A stretch of 64,000 bases of DNA from Ulota crispa (Eukaryota; Streptophyta; Bryopsida; Orthotrichales; Orthotrichaceae), in NCBI GenBank assembly GCA_963920765.1, contig OY987249.1:1986501-2050500 (forward strand), in the 5' to 3' direction. This document shows positions 46,183-57,866 of this stretch, piece after piece (the stretch's first letter is position 1; each line of letters starts with the position of its first letter). A program made the position numbers and the translations under genes. The notes under the pieces were generated by a model. That model saw only the letters and a list, made by a program, of their open reading frames with translations. It had not been told where the DNA came from and made no database searches.

Positions 46183-47070
46183 ACACCAAATAGTGCATTT
46201 AGGTTGCCCCATACTAATTTCTTGACATTCCTCACTATTTGGATACTTACTGCTGCTACAATTATTTTCAGCAATAATTGTAATTATTGTCATAAATCAT
46301 TTTTAAAAGACTTGGCAAGCACTATAAAGCTGTAGAAAGACAAACTAGGAATATCCAAGTTGCAAATCAAGTGAAATCTAAATATGTAAAGAGTTTCATG
46401 CACTTCCAAGTGGGCAAGTGGTGGGTCATGAGGTAACTTTCCAAGGTAAGGCAACCTAATTGTTGAGGCAATCTAAAGGTTGCCCCATACTAATTTCTTG
46501 GCATTTCAAAATATTTAAATACTTATAGCTATGATGATAATTTTCAGCAATAACTACTGCAAAAAGCAACTTTTAAAGGCCTTGGCAACAACAACATGGT
46601 TGTAAGATGAAAAATTAGCTAAGTCCACATGGTAAACCATGTTAACTCTTAATATCTAAACAATTTCATGCATCTTCAAGTGGCCAAGCCATGAGTCATG
46701 AGGTATCCTTCCATGGTAAAGCAATCTAATTGTTAAGGCAACCTAAATGCACTATTTGGTATAATAGTGCATTTAGGTTGCCCCATACTAATTTCTTGAC
46801 ATTACACACCATTTAAATACTTACCAAGACTATAGTAACTTTTGTCAATGATTATTGTGATAAACAATGGAGGAAGCAAGCAAAGGTTGGGTGGAGCAAA
46901 GAGCGCAAAGTTGGGGATTAAGGGGGTTGGAATTTTAGATAGAACCAAGAATTAGTGTAGCATAAAGAGAGTTGTATGCGCCTCTAGGTGGGCCAAGGTG
47001 AGTCATGAGGTAACTTTACCAAGGTAACGCAACCTCATTGTTAAGGCAATCTAAATGCACTATTTGGTGT
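46183..47070 (+). mobile_element. Three tandem MITE copies, ACACTAAATAGTGC family (copies 3-5)
   Basis: Three head-to-tail units of about 290 bp (about 46183-46477, 46478-46760 and 46763-47070). Each starts near 'GCATTTAGGTTGCCCCATAC' or 'AAGGTTGCCCCATACTAATT' and ends 'AAGGCAA(C/T)CTAAATGCACTA'. They resemble unequal duplication or repeated insertion into the ends of each other. Confidence 0.8.
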
Positions 47071-47737
47071 ACACTAAATAGTGCATTTAGGTTGCCTCGA
47101 CAACTAGGTTGTCTTACCATGGAAAGTTATCTCATAACTCATTGCTTGGTCACTTTGAGACCCATGTAACTTTTTAACCCCTAAACGCCAAGGTGGACAA
47201 AAAAGTATCTACTGCATATCAAAAATATGCTTTGTAGAATGGAAAAATATATTTTTCATTTGGTTTTTCCTTAGAACTAACCATAAACACATGGTATTGG
47301 TCCATCATGGAAGGCAAAAAGTTACCTTGTTAAACGCACTTAATCATCTAGGTAATCCAAAATATTAGAAGATTTAGAGACACGTTGTTAGATCCCATGC
47401 TACCTTTCTTTCAATTTTAATGAGGGCATCATGCACTATTGACTTTTGTAACTATTGGAAATAATATTCTAATGGGTGGACACTTGTTACAACATTGTAA
47501 AACTATGTAGAGGGGCTGGTCACAATGACTAACTCGACATTTAGGGGTTAAATACTAGGATTTCACATGGTTTACAACTTGAATGCCGCTAATTTGTCCC
47601 TTTCAAAGTTTGGTTTTTTTACCAAGCCTTCTAAAAATTCTTTATTACAATAATAATTGATGAAAATTATTGTAGTATCAACAAGTATCCCCACGTCAAG
47701 AAATTAGTGTTGGACAACCTAAATGCACTATTCAGGG
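47071..47737 (-). mobile_element. MITE, ACACTAAATAGTGC family, copy 6, split by a TTAA insertion
   Basis: Begins ACACTAAATAGTGCATTTAGG and ends CAACCTAAATGCACTATTCA. It runs in the opposite orientation to the three preceding copies. It is interrupted at 47178-47547; removing that insert joins 'CCCATGTAACTTT' to TTAA and 'ATACTAGGATTTCACATGG', matching the uninterrupted family sequence. Confidence 0.8.
47178..47547. mobile_element. TTAA-bounded TIR element, 370 bp, nested in a MITE
   Basis: TTAA (47174-47177), CCCCTAAACGCCAAGG; right end CGACATTTAGGGG then TTAA (47548-47551). Inserted into another repeat family, so its limits are confirmed independently by comparison with empty copies. Confidence 0.85.
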
Positions 47738-48060
47738 TAGAAACTCCGCTCAAAGCGCTAGTAAAATTTAGCTAATTGTGCTGAAAACTCTGCAAATATG
47801 TGTTAGAAACTCTGCTAATTATATTAGAAACGTCGCTAAGTTAAGTAGAAACTGCGCTCAATGTCGTAATAAATTTCTGCTAACTGTGCTAAAAAAATTA
47901 CCAAACGTGTTAGAAAATCTGATACATGTGCTATAAACTTTCCTTAATGTGCCATAAATTCTACTCCGTAGTATTTAGGCTAGAAACTATGCTAATTACA
48001 CCAGAAACTCTTGCTGATTAAGTTAAAAACTGTATGTGCTAGAAACTTTGATATATGTGA
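47738..48060 (+). repeat. Degenerate 22-bp minisatellite (TGCTAGAAACTCTGCTAATTG)
   Basis: About 14 imperfect units with the core (T/G)AGAAACT(C/T)(T/C)GCTAA or variants such as TAGAAACTGCGCTCAATG. Unit 20-24 bp. Confidence 0.75.
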
Positions 48061-48378
48061 TAACAGTTCAAAATCCCCATTTTATTGTGGTGTTCATATT
48101 CATTGTTACAATAAGCAAGTTTTTGGTAGAATTTCACCTAAAATCAGCCACGCGTGTAAACCACCTGCACTGGTCCCAATTTGTGATTTTTGTAAATAGC
48201 TCAGCTTTGCTAAGAACACTGCAAATGTTCTGCTACTAAAAAATGTTCAGAATTAATAACGGGGTTGGCTTTCGGAATATCGTTGGCAGTAAAAAATAAA
48301 ATAAAAATGAAATTGAAAGAAATTTTTACAAAATATAGTCACGTTCAAGAAGACTGATTCTCCAGCAATTCCCACTAA

Positions 48379-48682
48379 GAGCATCTCCACCGGTTCAGAC
48401 TTGCTTAAAGTTTTCCATCTGGCATGAAGGCTCCCAATCTCCACCCATGCTTTTTGAAAAGGTGGCCTAACACTCCAAGACACCCCATAAATAAGCAGTT
48501 GACCATTTATTTAAGGAAGTAGAGGTTAAAGCTCACTAAAATTAAGGTGAATAGTACATGAATAGTGGTTTGAAGAGTGGCTTGCTAGACTCGCCAATTA
48601 AGAGAATTTGAGCGTGGCATGAGAGGGGCCTAGCTACTTTCCATCCACTTTAAGCGAGCTAGAGCCACCCGTGGAGATGCTC
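48379..48682. mobile_element. PIF/Harbinger (Tourist-like) MITE, copy 2
   Basis: GAGCATCTCCACCGG and the inverted end CCCGTGGAGATGCTC, flanked by the duplication TAA (48376-48378 and 48683-48685). Confidence 0.9.
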
Positions 48683-48689
48683 TAACAGC

Positions 48690-49150
48690 AAAACCAAACC
48701 CTCCACGAAAACTATCTTTACCAATTCATTGTTCTCAAAAAGTACCAATCATAATGATTCAATTACTAATAAAAAATTTCTAACCCATTTGAAGATCGTT
48801 TTCCTGGTAACACCGAAGAATTCGGTTGTCATAAAAAAGCAGTTACATCCCTTGGTCCACTAGATCTCCAATAAATGCTTTGGGATATGAATGAATCATA
48901 CAAAAGCCGGTGTTGTGCTGGTGGATTTGAATTATGCAACGCTCTTTTTTTTGCCTTTTTTGTTGCTATTATTGTAGTTTTCATTTGTTTGTACGACTGA
49001 GTGTGTCTGTGTGTTTTTTTTATCGGCAACCGACCTCGGGTAGGAGTGTAGGACGTCAATGAGGCTCCGCATCTACAGGAAGTGGGCCTCAATAATTCAC
49101 AAACCAAGAGGAAAAGCGGAACAGATCCAGCCCGCGGCTCGGTATACAGC
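48690..49150. other. Intergenic DNA, no gene seen
   Basis: Overlapping frames on both strands around 48829-49173 have no protein motif. Confidence 0.4.
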
Positions 49151-49156
49151 ACAATT

Positions 49157-49838
49157 CGTCGATGTGGGGCCAAGGGTGGAAAAAGCTCTGATCACCATCC
49201 GAAGATTGAATATGGGAATTTTGAATTCATATTTGGATTCAGAGACCTTGTTTCAACCATCCATTACCGCCGCGGAGGAGGTCAGAGCATCATCAATCCA
49301 GCATTAGGAATGACTCAACAAAAATTTACTATTTTTTGATTGGTATGTAATTAGAAAGTGCACTTACTATCATTGGAAGTGCATACAAAATCTTTTTAAA
49401 TAAATAAAACAATAGATGGAATTAGAAATTGGACAATCAGCATATAGCCCATTGAAAGCAAGATAAAAGACAAATAACATGACAAACCATGTTTAAGAAA
49501 GAGAACCCAAGGTAATGGCACATTAGTTTGGTGTGCCATTACTATAGATTCCCCTCTAAAACATGATTTGTCATCTCTTTTGTCCTTTAATTTGCTTCTA
49601 ATGGGCTTTATTTTGATAATCCAATTTCCGATTCCATATATCATTTTATTTACTTTTTGTACACGCTTCCAATGATAATAATCAAACGAGTCAAAAAAAA
49701 AATAGTAATATTCTTGCTGAGTCGTTCCCAGTGCTAGATTTGATGACGCTCTTACCACTGAACAACGTCAAAAAGAGGGCTTTTGTGCCCTTATTTACAA
49801 AAATGCTGAACTTTTCCCACTCTGGCCCCACATCGACG
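49157..49838. mobile_element. Long-hairpin element, about 680 bp
   Basis: End CGTCGATGTGGGGCCA pairs with TGGCCCCACATCGACG. Further in, GACTCAACAAAAATTTACTA pairs with TAGTAATATTCTTGCTGAGTC, TATCATTGGAAGTGCATAC with the inverted CATTGGAAGCGTGTAC, and ACAAACCATGTTT with AAAACATGATTTGT. The centre is near 49535. Subterminal parts differ between arms (about 49205-49275). Lies about 1 kb upstream of the CSLD gene. Confidence 0.8.
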
Positions 49839-49839
49839 T

Positions 49840-50640
49840 ATGTGCAGTAAACCAAACCAAGTCATGCACCCCACCCCTCCCTCCCCCCTCCAAAATGCTT
49901 ACTAAATTTGACTAAAAGCAAGGGACCACAGTTGTACCTTGCACCCGCGGGCCCAGTCAACGGAGGGTAAGAAAACAAAACCCACTACCAAAAATTTCAA
50001 CGTGGCGAAAATTACCGGAGAACCAGAGCCGAAGACGAAAACCGCGCTAAGCTTAACGCGCTTCGCTGGCTGGCTGGCTGGCTTGGCTTGGCTGGCTGGC
50101 AAGGACCCAAAGCATCGCTGCAACTGGTGAAGAAGAAGAAGAAGAAAGAAAAGTCGTTCGTCCGTCCGCCTCGATCTCTGCCGCTGGACCCTCCGGTGGC
50201 CATCATCGTCTTCGCGCTCATCGGTTGAGCCGCTCGCTCCCCGCGTTGCTTTTGTGCTAGCGCGGCGATGCACAGCCCTGTTCACGCGGTGCATTCTTTC
50301 GGCTCCATCTAGTAGAGCCACCCAGCCAACTTTCCAGCTTTGGCTTCCTCTCTCGCTCCTTTGATTTCCCTTTCGCTTGCTCAGTTTTACGAACAATCCC
50401 GCTATCTAGCACCAAGCTTTCAAGCAACATCCTTTGAGGTGCGAATCTCGCCGTGTTTGGAATCATTACGAAGTCCAATTGCGTGAATTTGCAGTGTTTC
50501 TTGAGTAGATTCGTGACGATACCGCTCTTTTCTTCTCTTGCAAGAGATTTTGAGGGTCGCGAGATTGAAGGTTCGCTAGATTTTGGGCGGGCTTGGTACC
50601 TTTTTGCTGACGTGGGTTTTTGGCGTGGTGAGTTTCAGGT
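49840..50640. promoter_or_regulatory. Promoter/leader region of the CSLD gene
   Basis: GC-rich compared with the sequence upstream, with simple repeats (GGCTGGCTGGCTGGCTTGGC at about 50068-50100 and a GAA run at about 50128-50145). No clear TATA box was found. The transcript start cannot be placed. Confidence 0.4.
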
Positions 50641-50684
50641 GGAGCGATGGACGACACGGAGACGGCGTAGAAGTGGCGACAGCA

Positions 50685-50850
50685 TTCGGAACTGTGGACG
50701 ATCTGAGGATTTTGGGTGAAGGCATTCGGGACCAGTTGTGGACGACCTGAGGATTTTGGGTGAGAGCATTCGGGAGTGTGGATGATCTGAGGATTTCGGG
50801 TGTAACTATTCCCAGGCTGTGGACGATCTGAGGATTTTGGGTGAGATAGA
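50685..50850 (+). repeat. About 40-bp tandem repeat in the CSLD leader
   Basis: Four imperfect units containing GTGGA(C/T)GA(T/C)CTGAGGATTT followed by (T/C)GGGTG, spaced 40-55 bp, immediately upstream of the CSLD start codon at 50902. Confidence 0.8.
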
Positions 50851-50901
50851 AGGGGGAGAGATTGATGTTGATGTGGTAGGGAGGTAGGGAGGGACGCCAA
50901 C

Positions 50902-53900
50902 ATGGGGACGCCAAAGGCGATGGGGTACCGGGGGGTGGCGAAGCAGGGGAGTGACGTGGCGGAGAAGAGTTTGAACGTGAGCGGCACGAGCAGCCCGGTG
51001 GCAGGAGCAGCAGCAACAGCACCAGGGCAGCACCACCAGCGCGGGACGTACTTGAACCTCTCCCGCGACGACAGCGAGCTCGGGGGCGTGACGGACAGCG
51101 AGATGGGGTCGGATTTTCTGTACACGGTACAAATCCCCGCCACGCCCGACCACCAGTTCATCCCGACACCCACCAACCAGTCCATGAACTCGGCCGTCGT
51201 GGGGAAAGCCGAGCAGCAATTCGTGTCGAGCACGATTTTCACGGGCGGGTTCAAGAGCGTCACGCGCGGCCACGTCATGGAGAAAGTAATGGAGAGCGAG
51301 GGGACCATATCCAGCCCAACATGCGCCATCGAAGGCTGCGACGGCAAAGTCATGCGTGACGAGCGCGGCGACGTCGTCCTCCCTTGCGACTGCAACTTCA
51401 AGATCTGCCGGGACTGCTACATCGACAACGTGAATGGCAAAGGGAAGTGCCCCGGGTGCAAAGACGACTACCGAATACCTGATGAGCCGTTGAAGTACAT
51501 CGAATCGCATAACAGCAATGGCGAGGTGGACCTGCGCGCTTTACCTCCGCCCATGAGCGACGACAGCTCCAAAACGGAGCGTCGTTTGTCTGTCACGAAG
51601 CAGAAAGTTGGACTTCTTACGGATTCCAACACCACCGACTTCGATCATGCACGCTGGCTCTACCAGACTAAAGGTACTTATGGTTATGGCAACGCCGTCT
51701 GGCCCAAGGATGATGGCTACGGCGGCACTGATGAGAAGAACCCCGCGCCTGAATTCAATGACAAGTCGCGCCGCCCGCTCTCTCGCAAAGTGAACGTCTC
51801 CGCTGCCATTCTCAGCCCTTACAGGTGCCACACCAGTAATCCGAATTCCCCAAGCTTGAATTTTGATGAGAGAGATATAGAGATAGAGAGATAAAAGATA
51901 GAGATAGATAGATAAAAGATAGAGAGATATAGAGATAGATAGATAAAATATAGATAGATAGATAAATAGATAGATAGGAAGAGAGGGAGAGTTGAGTGTT
52001 TTCTTATACCGGTTTTTTGGGTTTGATTGCTGTGCAGGTTGCTAGTGGCGATCCGGATGGTAGTGCTAGGAATGTTTCTAGCATGGCGAGTGCGGAACCC
52101 GAACACAGACGCGGTGTGGCTATGGGGGATGTCGGTGGTGTGCGAGATCTGGTTCGCCTTCTCCTGGATTCTCGATCAGCTACCGAAGCTCTGTCCGATC
52201 AACCGCATGACAGACTTAACCGTGCTGAAGGAGAAGTTCGAGATGCCGCGCTTGGAGAATCCCACCGGGCGGTCGGATCTCCCGGGAGTGGACGTGTTCG
52301 TCTCTACCGCTGATCCGGAGAAAGAGCCGCCTTTGACAACAGGCAATACAATTCTGTCCATTCTCGCAGCGGAGTACCCTCTGGATAAGCTGGCGGTATA
52401 CCTTTCCGATGACGGAGGAGCGTTGCTCACGTTTGAAGCGCTCGCCGAGGCGGCGAGTTTCGCCCGAATCTGGGTGCCGTTCTGTCGGAAGCACAAGATC
52501 GAGCCTCGCAATCCGGAGACGTATTTCATGTTACGAGGGGATCCGACGAAAGGCAAGACGCTGCAGGATTTCGTGAAGGATCGGCGTAGGGTGAAGCGGG
52601 AGTACGATGAGTTTAAGGTGAGAGTGAACGGGTTACCAGAAGCAATTCGCCGTCGCTCGGACGCGTATAACTCCCATGAGGAGATTCGTGCGAGACGGTC
52701 GCAAATTGAAACGGGGATGGATCCGAGTGAGCCGCTGAATGTGCTCAAGGCGACGTGGATGGCGGATGGGACGCACTGGCCGGGGACATGGACGCAATCA
52801 GGAAAGGAGCACGGGCGCGGCGATCACGCCGGGATTATTCAAGTGATGCTGGCGCCACCGACGCACGAGCCGTTACTCGGATCCTCCGACGAGGAGAATC
52901 TGATCGACACCACGGACGTCGACATTCGGCTGCCGATGCTGGTCTACGTGTCCCGTGAGAAGCGTCCGGGGTACGATCACAACAAGAAAGCCGGCGCCAT
53001 GAACGCGCTAGTTCGCACTAGCGCCGTCATGTCGAACGGGCCGTTCATTCTCAATCTGGATTGCGATCACTACATCTTCAACCCGCTCGCGGTTCGCGAA
53101 GCCATGTGCTTCTTCATGGACAAGAACGGCGACCGACTAGCCTACGTCCAGTTCCCGCAGCGGTTCGAAGGCGTGGATCCCAACGATCGGTACGCGAATC
53201 ACAACACCGTTTTCTTCGACGTGAACATGCGCGCGCTCGACGGGCTCCAAGGCCCGGTGTACGTCGGCACCGGATGCGTGTTCCGAAGGATCGCGCTCTA
53301 CGGATTCGACCCGCCTAGGGTGCGTGAACACGGCGGGTGCTTCGATTTCTTCTGCTATTGCTGCAGAGGCGTTAAGAACAAGAACAAAATCATGCACGCG
53401 AAGCGGGTGAATGAGATCACGGGCTTGACGGAGCAAACTAGTGACGAAGATGATGATCTGGAGGCGTCGATGTTGCCGAAGCGGTACGGGTCGTCCGTGG
53501 TGTTCGTCTCTTCGATCGCCGTCGCGGAGTTCCAGGGTCGCCCGATTGCGGACAAGGGCGTGTTGAACAGCCGGCCTGTTGGCGCGCTCACGCATCCCCG
53601 GGAACCGTTGGACGCCAGCACCGTCGCCGAGGCTATCAACGTCATCTCTTGCTTCTACGAGGACAAAACCGAGTGGGGCGGTCGCGTGGGATGGATCTAC
53701 GGGTCCGTCACGGAGGACGTCGTCACGGGATTCCGCATGCACAATCGTGGCTGGCGCTCCATTTACTGCGTCACCAAGCGCGACGCCTTCCGCGGCACAG
53801 CTCCCATCAATCTCACCGATCGTCTGCACCAAGTAAGTCTCGAAACCCTAACCCTAAACCTCCACATCGCAAACCCTAATCCTTTCAACCATCTCTCGCA

Positions 53901-54718
53901 CCGCGCATTCTAACCCTAATCGTCACTTCCTGCAGGTGTTGCGATGGGCGACAGGATCCGTCGAGATTTTCTTCTCACGGAATAACGCAGCATTCGCATC
54001 TCCGCGTATGAAATTCCTGCAACGAATCGCGTACCTGAACGTCGGGATTTACCCGTTCACGTCCATTTTTCTTTTAGTTTACTGCTTCCTCCCCGCGCTT
54101 TCTCTCTTCACAGGCCAGTTCATCGTCCAAACCCTAAACCTTTCCTTCCTCGTCTACCTGCTCACAATTACCGTAACCCTCTGCATGCTCGCCATCCTCG
54201 AAGTGAAGTGGTCCAAGATCACGCTCGAGGAGTGGTGGCGTAACGAGCAGTTCTGGGTGATCGGCGGCACGAGTGCGCACATCGCCGCGGTCATCCAGGG
54301 TTTGCTCAAAGTCATTGCTGGCGTGGAAATCTCCTTCACGCTCACTTCGAAATCCGCCGGAGAGGATGAAGATGACATCTACGCCGATCTTTACAGCGTC
54401 AAGTGGACGTCTCTCATGATTCCTCCTATTACTATTGGTATGACGAATGTGATCGCCATCGCTATTGGTGTCTCTCGCACCATTTATAGCACCATTCCCG
54501 AGTGGAGCAAGCTCTTAGGCGGGGTGTTCTTCAGCCTTTGGGTGCTGTTCCATCTCTACCCCTTCTTTAAAGGTCTCATGGGCAAGAGCGGCAAAACTCC
54601 TACCATTGTCTTTGTCTGGGCTGGTCTTCTTTCTGTCATCATCTCCCTCCTCTGGCTCTTCCTCACCCCTTCCAAAAATGTCAACACCCCCGGCGGCGGC
54701 GGCTTCTCCTTCCCTTAA
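50902..54718 (+). CDS. CSLD: Cellulose synthase-like protein D (1,166 aa, three exons)
   Basis: Processive GT2 glycosyltransferase of the CSLD clade, membrane-bound in the Golgi or plasma membrane; CSLDs make beta-1,4-glucan/mannan-type wall polymers and are best known in tip growth. Exons are 50902-51824, 52038-53832 and 53936-54718, all GT-AG with phases 2 and 0. In order: conserved CSLD N-terminal motif ([14 protein letters not shown]); RING-like zinc finger (C141-C186, CAIEGC to CPGC); two N-terminal membrane helices after residue 308; catalytic UDP-binding DDGG (432-435), DCD (649-651), TED (866-868) and QVLRW (906-910, split by intron 2); then about six C-terminal membrane helices. All catalytic residues are present and the length is normal for CSLD. 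ATG 50902 is the first in frame. Intron 1 (213 bp) carries a GATA microsatellite; intron 2 (103 bp) carries telo-box-like CCCTAACCCTAAACC. Very confident of the family; the paralogue number cannot be given. Confidence 0.97.
51868..51982 (+). repeat. GATA/GAGATA microsatellite in CSLD intron 1
   Basis: Runs of GATAGATAGATA mixed with GAGATA, filling most of the 213-bp intron between its 5' splice site and the branch region. Confidence 0.9.
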
Positions 54719-55299
54719 CTTCTTCATCGCCATCGCCATCTTCGTCCTTCCCTCCAAACCCTAGCCCTAATCCGATCCTGTACATACAAGATTGACCTAA
54801 CCCCTGCCGTTGTACCATAGCCGCCGCTCCCACCATTCTTTTGATTCGTCCAGAGCGATACGAATCTCGATCAAAGCAACGCCGACACTCCATCGCTGCG
54901 AAGAGAGAAAAAAACGAGAAAGACGATAAATCCTGGTCGTCTCTCTTAGCTTTGTGTTTGTTTGCTTTGCAGGGCTTGGATGTGGGGTTTTCTCTCTCTT
55001 ACCAATTTTGCCCCTGCCTTTATCTCTCTCTCTGTTTCTCTCCTCTTTGTCGGTAGTTGGCCTTGAATCATCGTAGTTGTACTTCCTCTTTGTTGCAACA
55101 GAGAATTTTCTGTGTAGCGAAGCATTCCGCTTTGGGATCCCGAGGGATTTCGGAGGGGAGTTGGCTGTGGCGGACTTTGGAGCTGGCTATGGCGGATTTT
55201 AGAGCGGGGAAAGCAAGGTGACTGTGCTCGGGAAGGTTTAGTTTACGACGGGAATCGTGAGGAAGTTCATAATCATGTTGTACTCCGAACGGAGTTTCC

Positions 55300-55305
55300 A
55301 ATAAA
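55300..55305 (+). terminator. Possible CSLD polyadenylation signal
   Basis: AATAAA about 580 bp after the CSLD stop codon, where GC-rich leader-like sequence gives way to AT-rich DNA. Plant signals are loose, so this is tentative. Confidence 0.35.
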
Positions 55306-55309
55306 AAAG

Positions 55310-56650
55310 TATGTATTGAGTTGGTTACTTTTGAATTGATTGTTGTGATTACGTAATTTTGATTTTCTATCTTTGTGATGATGTCTATTGATTACAAGTT
55401 TGAAGTGTTGCTGTTGGATTTGAAGATTGTTGCCATGATGTCTTATCCTTGTTACCATTATTTTGGAGTGTTCTTTTGACTTATTTTTGCGTCACTTTTA
55501 GAAGGTTCAGGAGTAGATCTTATTGGAAGGTCAGCCGTCAGCAATCTGAAAAGTCTGTGATGCTACTTTGTTTGTAGTGTTGATGTGAACTTTTTGAGAT
55601 TTTATAGTTGGTATGCAGTGCCTTCCAACAAGTCCTAGAGTGCTCTGAAACTTAGTTGGGCATCATTTCAACTTCGTGTAACATTAGTCCTTTTTGGATG
55701 TGCCTTGGTCAACCATGATTGTAATTTTTAAAATATTGATTTTTGATATGTGGCTCAAATTAATAAACTAAACCTTGACAAGTTTTCTTTCTATTCCATT
55801 TAATTTTTTTGAAAAATGTTAAAAATTGAAAGAGTTATTTCCATTGCAAGCTCCAAGTGTTAGAATCCAAAAAACACAACATGGTGTGTTTTTCATTCAT
55901 ATTTCCTACTCTTTAAATGAATTTTAAACTTAAACTACAAAACTATGTTTCTCATTCTACCATTCATTTATAGTAGAAATTATAAATTTTTTTAACATAT
56001 ATTCTAATTGATATTATTTTATTTCCACATTTAGTTTTAAAAAATCAAATTTTCATCAAATTTATCAAAAAAATTAAAGAAATTTGGAAATGAATGTGTC
56101 TTCCAGCAAAAATATTAAAATTTTATAAATTGATTAAATATAAGGATAAACTTGGTTTGATAGTCAAATTTGACTTGAGATTTTTTGTTGTGGCTGTTTT
56201 GGGTGTAAAAAATAAAATAACCAATTAAATTTTTTTCACACTAGTCTTTAATGCTGCTTGTAGATCTTGAAAAAATTTCAAGTAATTTGGTTTTTTTTTG
56301 CTATTTAACTTATTATGATCATTTTTTGAAAAAAAGTGATAACAATTACAATTTTTGATGAAATAAATTGAAATTTCTTGCAGTGATATATCATCCATCA
56401 TTTCAAGCAATAAAAGCTTAAAAGTGTTGTTTGAACACACTTTAAAAGACAAAATTGAGCTTAGACATGAAGTTTGACCATTTCAAAATGGATCAAGTCC
56501 TTTAGGGGTTAACAAGTCCCACAGTCTGATTAGTATTTTTTCTATGAAAAGATTAGTAGATTTGTGGTTTGTGCATGCTAACATACGGTTTTGTGGGATT
56601 TTCATTGATTTTGAGGTCTTCAATTGTTATTCTTCACTAGTGTTTGTTGT
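55310..56650. other. AT-rich intergenic DNA
   Basis: No gene seen. A right end of the TTAA-bounded family (GGACTTGATCC as its inverted reading; CCTTTAGGGG then TTAA at 56509-56512) is present, but I could not find a matching left end upstream. Confidence 0.45.
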
Positions 56651-56654
56651 CTAG

Positions 56655-56778
56655 TGGTATGTTCACACTTGGTGTTAAAATGGGTAGTAGCAAAGGAAAA
56701 TTAGATGCATTTGGACACACTTTTAGATTGCATTCATGTTGTTACTATCCCTCCTAACACCAAGTGTGAACATATCCT
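56655..56778. mobile_element. Small MITE, GGATATGTTCACACTTGG termini
   Basis: Left GTGGTATGTTCACACTTGGT then GTTA; right TAACACCAAGTGTGAACATA then TCC. The pairing continues with 'GTAGTAGC' against 'GTTACTATC'. A similar half-terminus 'GGTGTGAATGTACCCTAAG' occurs at about 57210. Confidence 0.75.
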
Positions 56779-57342
56779 AAGTTTCAAAAACTCAAAAACT
56801 TGTTAGAGTTTGTTGTACTATATTCATAATGAGGTTTAGACAAAAAGTCCAAGTTAGATTCCAACATTTTTAAGAGCGTTTTTTAACTTGCTTTACAATT
56901 TGCACAAATGGGTATTAGATTGTTGAGTATGTTACAATATTCAAATTTAACATTGTAGTATTCATATCCCTTGTCTCATTTTGAAATTGGCTACTTTATT
57001 TAATAAGAATACATTTACGTTTAAGGAAGAAATATGAAACTAGTGAAGTTAAGATCTCATACTCTCATTGAGTGTTTGCACTAAGTGATCAATTTTGATT
57101 CCATGTGGCACACAACATGGAGGTGGGTTGTATCTTTACCTTTGTAGGGTAATAGTTTGCTCCCATGAGATTATAGGTTATAATTTATATCACATGTTGT
57201 CATTGCCCTCGGTGTGAATGTACCCTAAGTGCGTTAGGGATGAGGTAGAATGCAAAGTCAGAATTTTTGACCCAAAATAAATTTGGGTTTATAAGAATAT
57301 AGCCTAGAAATCTTCATTTTTTAAAGTTATTCATTTCCTTTG

Positions 57343-57651
57343 CACTAAATGTTTGCGTTTAGGTTGCCTTGTACTAATTTTATAATATTTTACACTATAA
57401 ATGCTTACTAGTATTATAATAAATTTTATCAATAATTATTGCTATAAACTAATTCTCAAGGGCTTGGTAACAACAACAAAAATGCAAAAAGACAAACCAA
57501 ACTAGCAATGTTGAAGTTGTAAACCATGTGAAATCTTGATATTTAGAGAGTTTCATGCACCTCCAAACGGTCAAACAATGAGTCATGTAGCAACTTTCCA
57601 AAGTTAGGCAACCTAATTGTTGAAGCAACCTAAATGCAATATGTTTAGTGT
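57343..57651 (+). mobile_element. MITE, ACACTAAATAGTGC family, copy 7
   Basis: Begins CACTAAATGTTTGCGTTTAGG and ends CAACCTAAATGCAATATGTT then TAGTGT. Interior family blocks are clear: CAATAATTATTGC, GACAAACC, GTAAACCATGTGAAATCTT, GAGTCATG and CAACCTAATTGTTGAAGCAA. Confidence 0.8.
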
Positions 57652-57866
57652 GGTTGTTAAGTGAAGTAAACTAATGCACACAGTTGCACAAAAATCATTA
57701 TGCATCTAGTTTTTAGGTATGTGATATTGCTGAATGCACTCAATGAACTCTCACTTGACAATTGAATGTGCCAAATTTTGTCAATAAGAAGGCGACAATA
57801 AGCTTATCAGTATATTTCACTTATAATTTACAAATTGGATATACGAGCACTTGTAGGGGTTCTTAA

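Noticed and set aside
49059..49339. Overlapping 82- and 85-codon frames
   Set aside because: They run into the hairpin element and share sequence with its left arm; no protein motif.
50466..51510. Antisense frames of up to 311 codons across CSLD exon 1
   Set aside because: Shadow frames in GC-rich coding DNA; the + strand carries the conserved CSLD domains.
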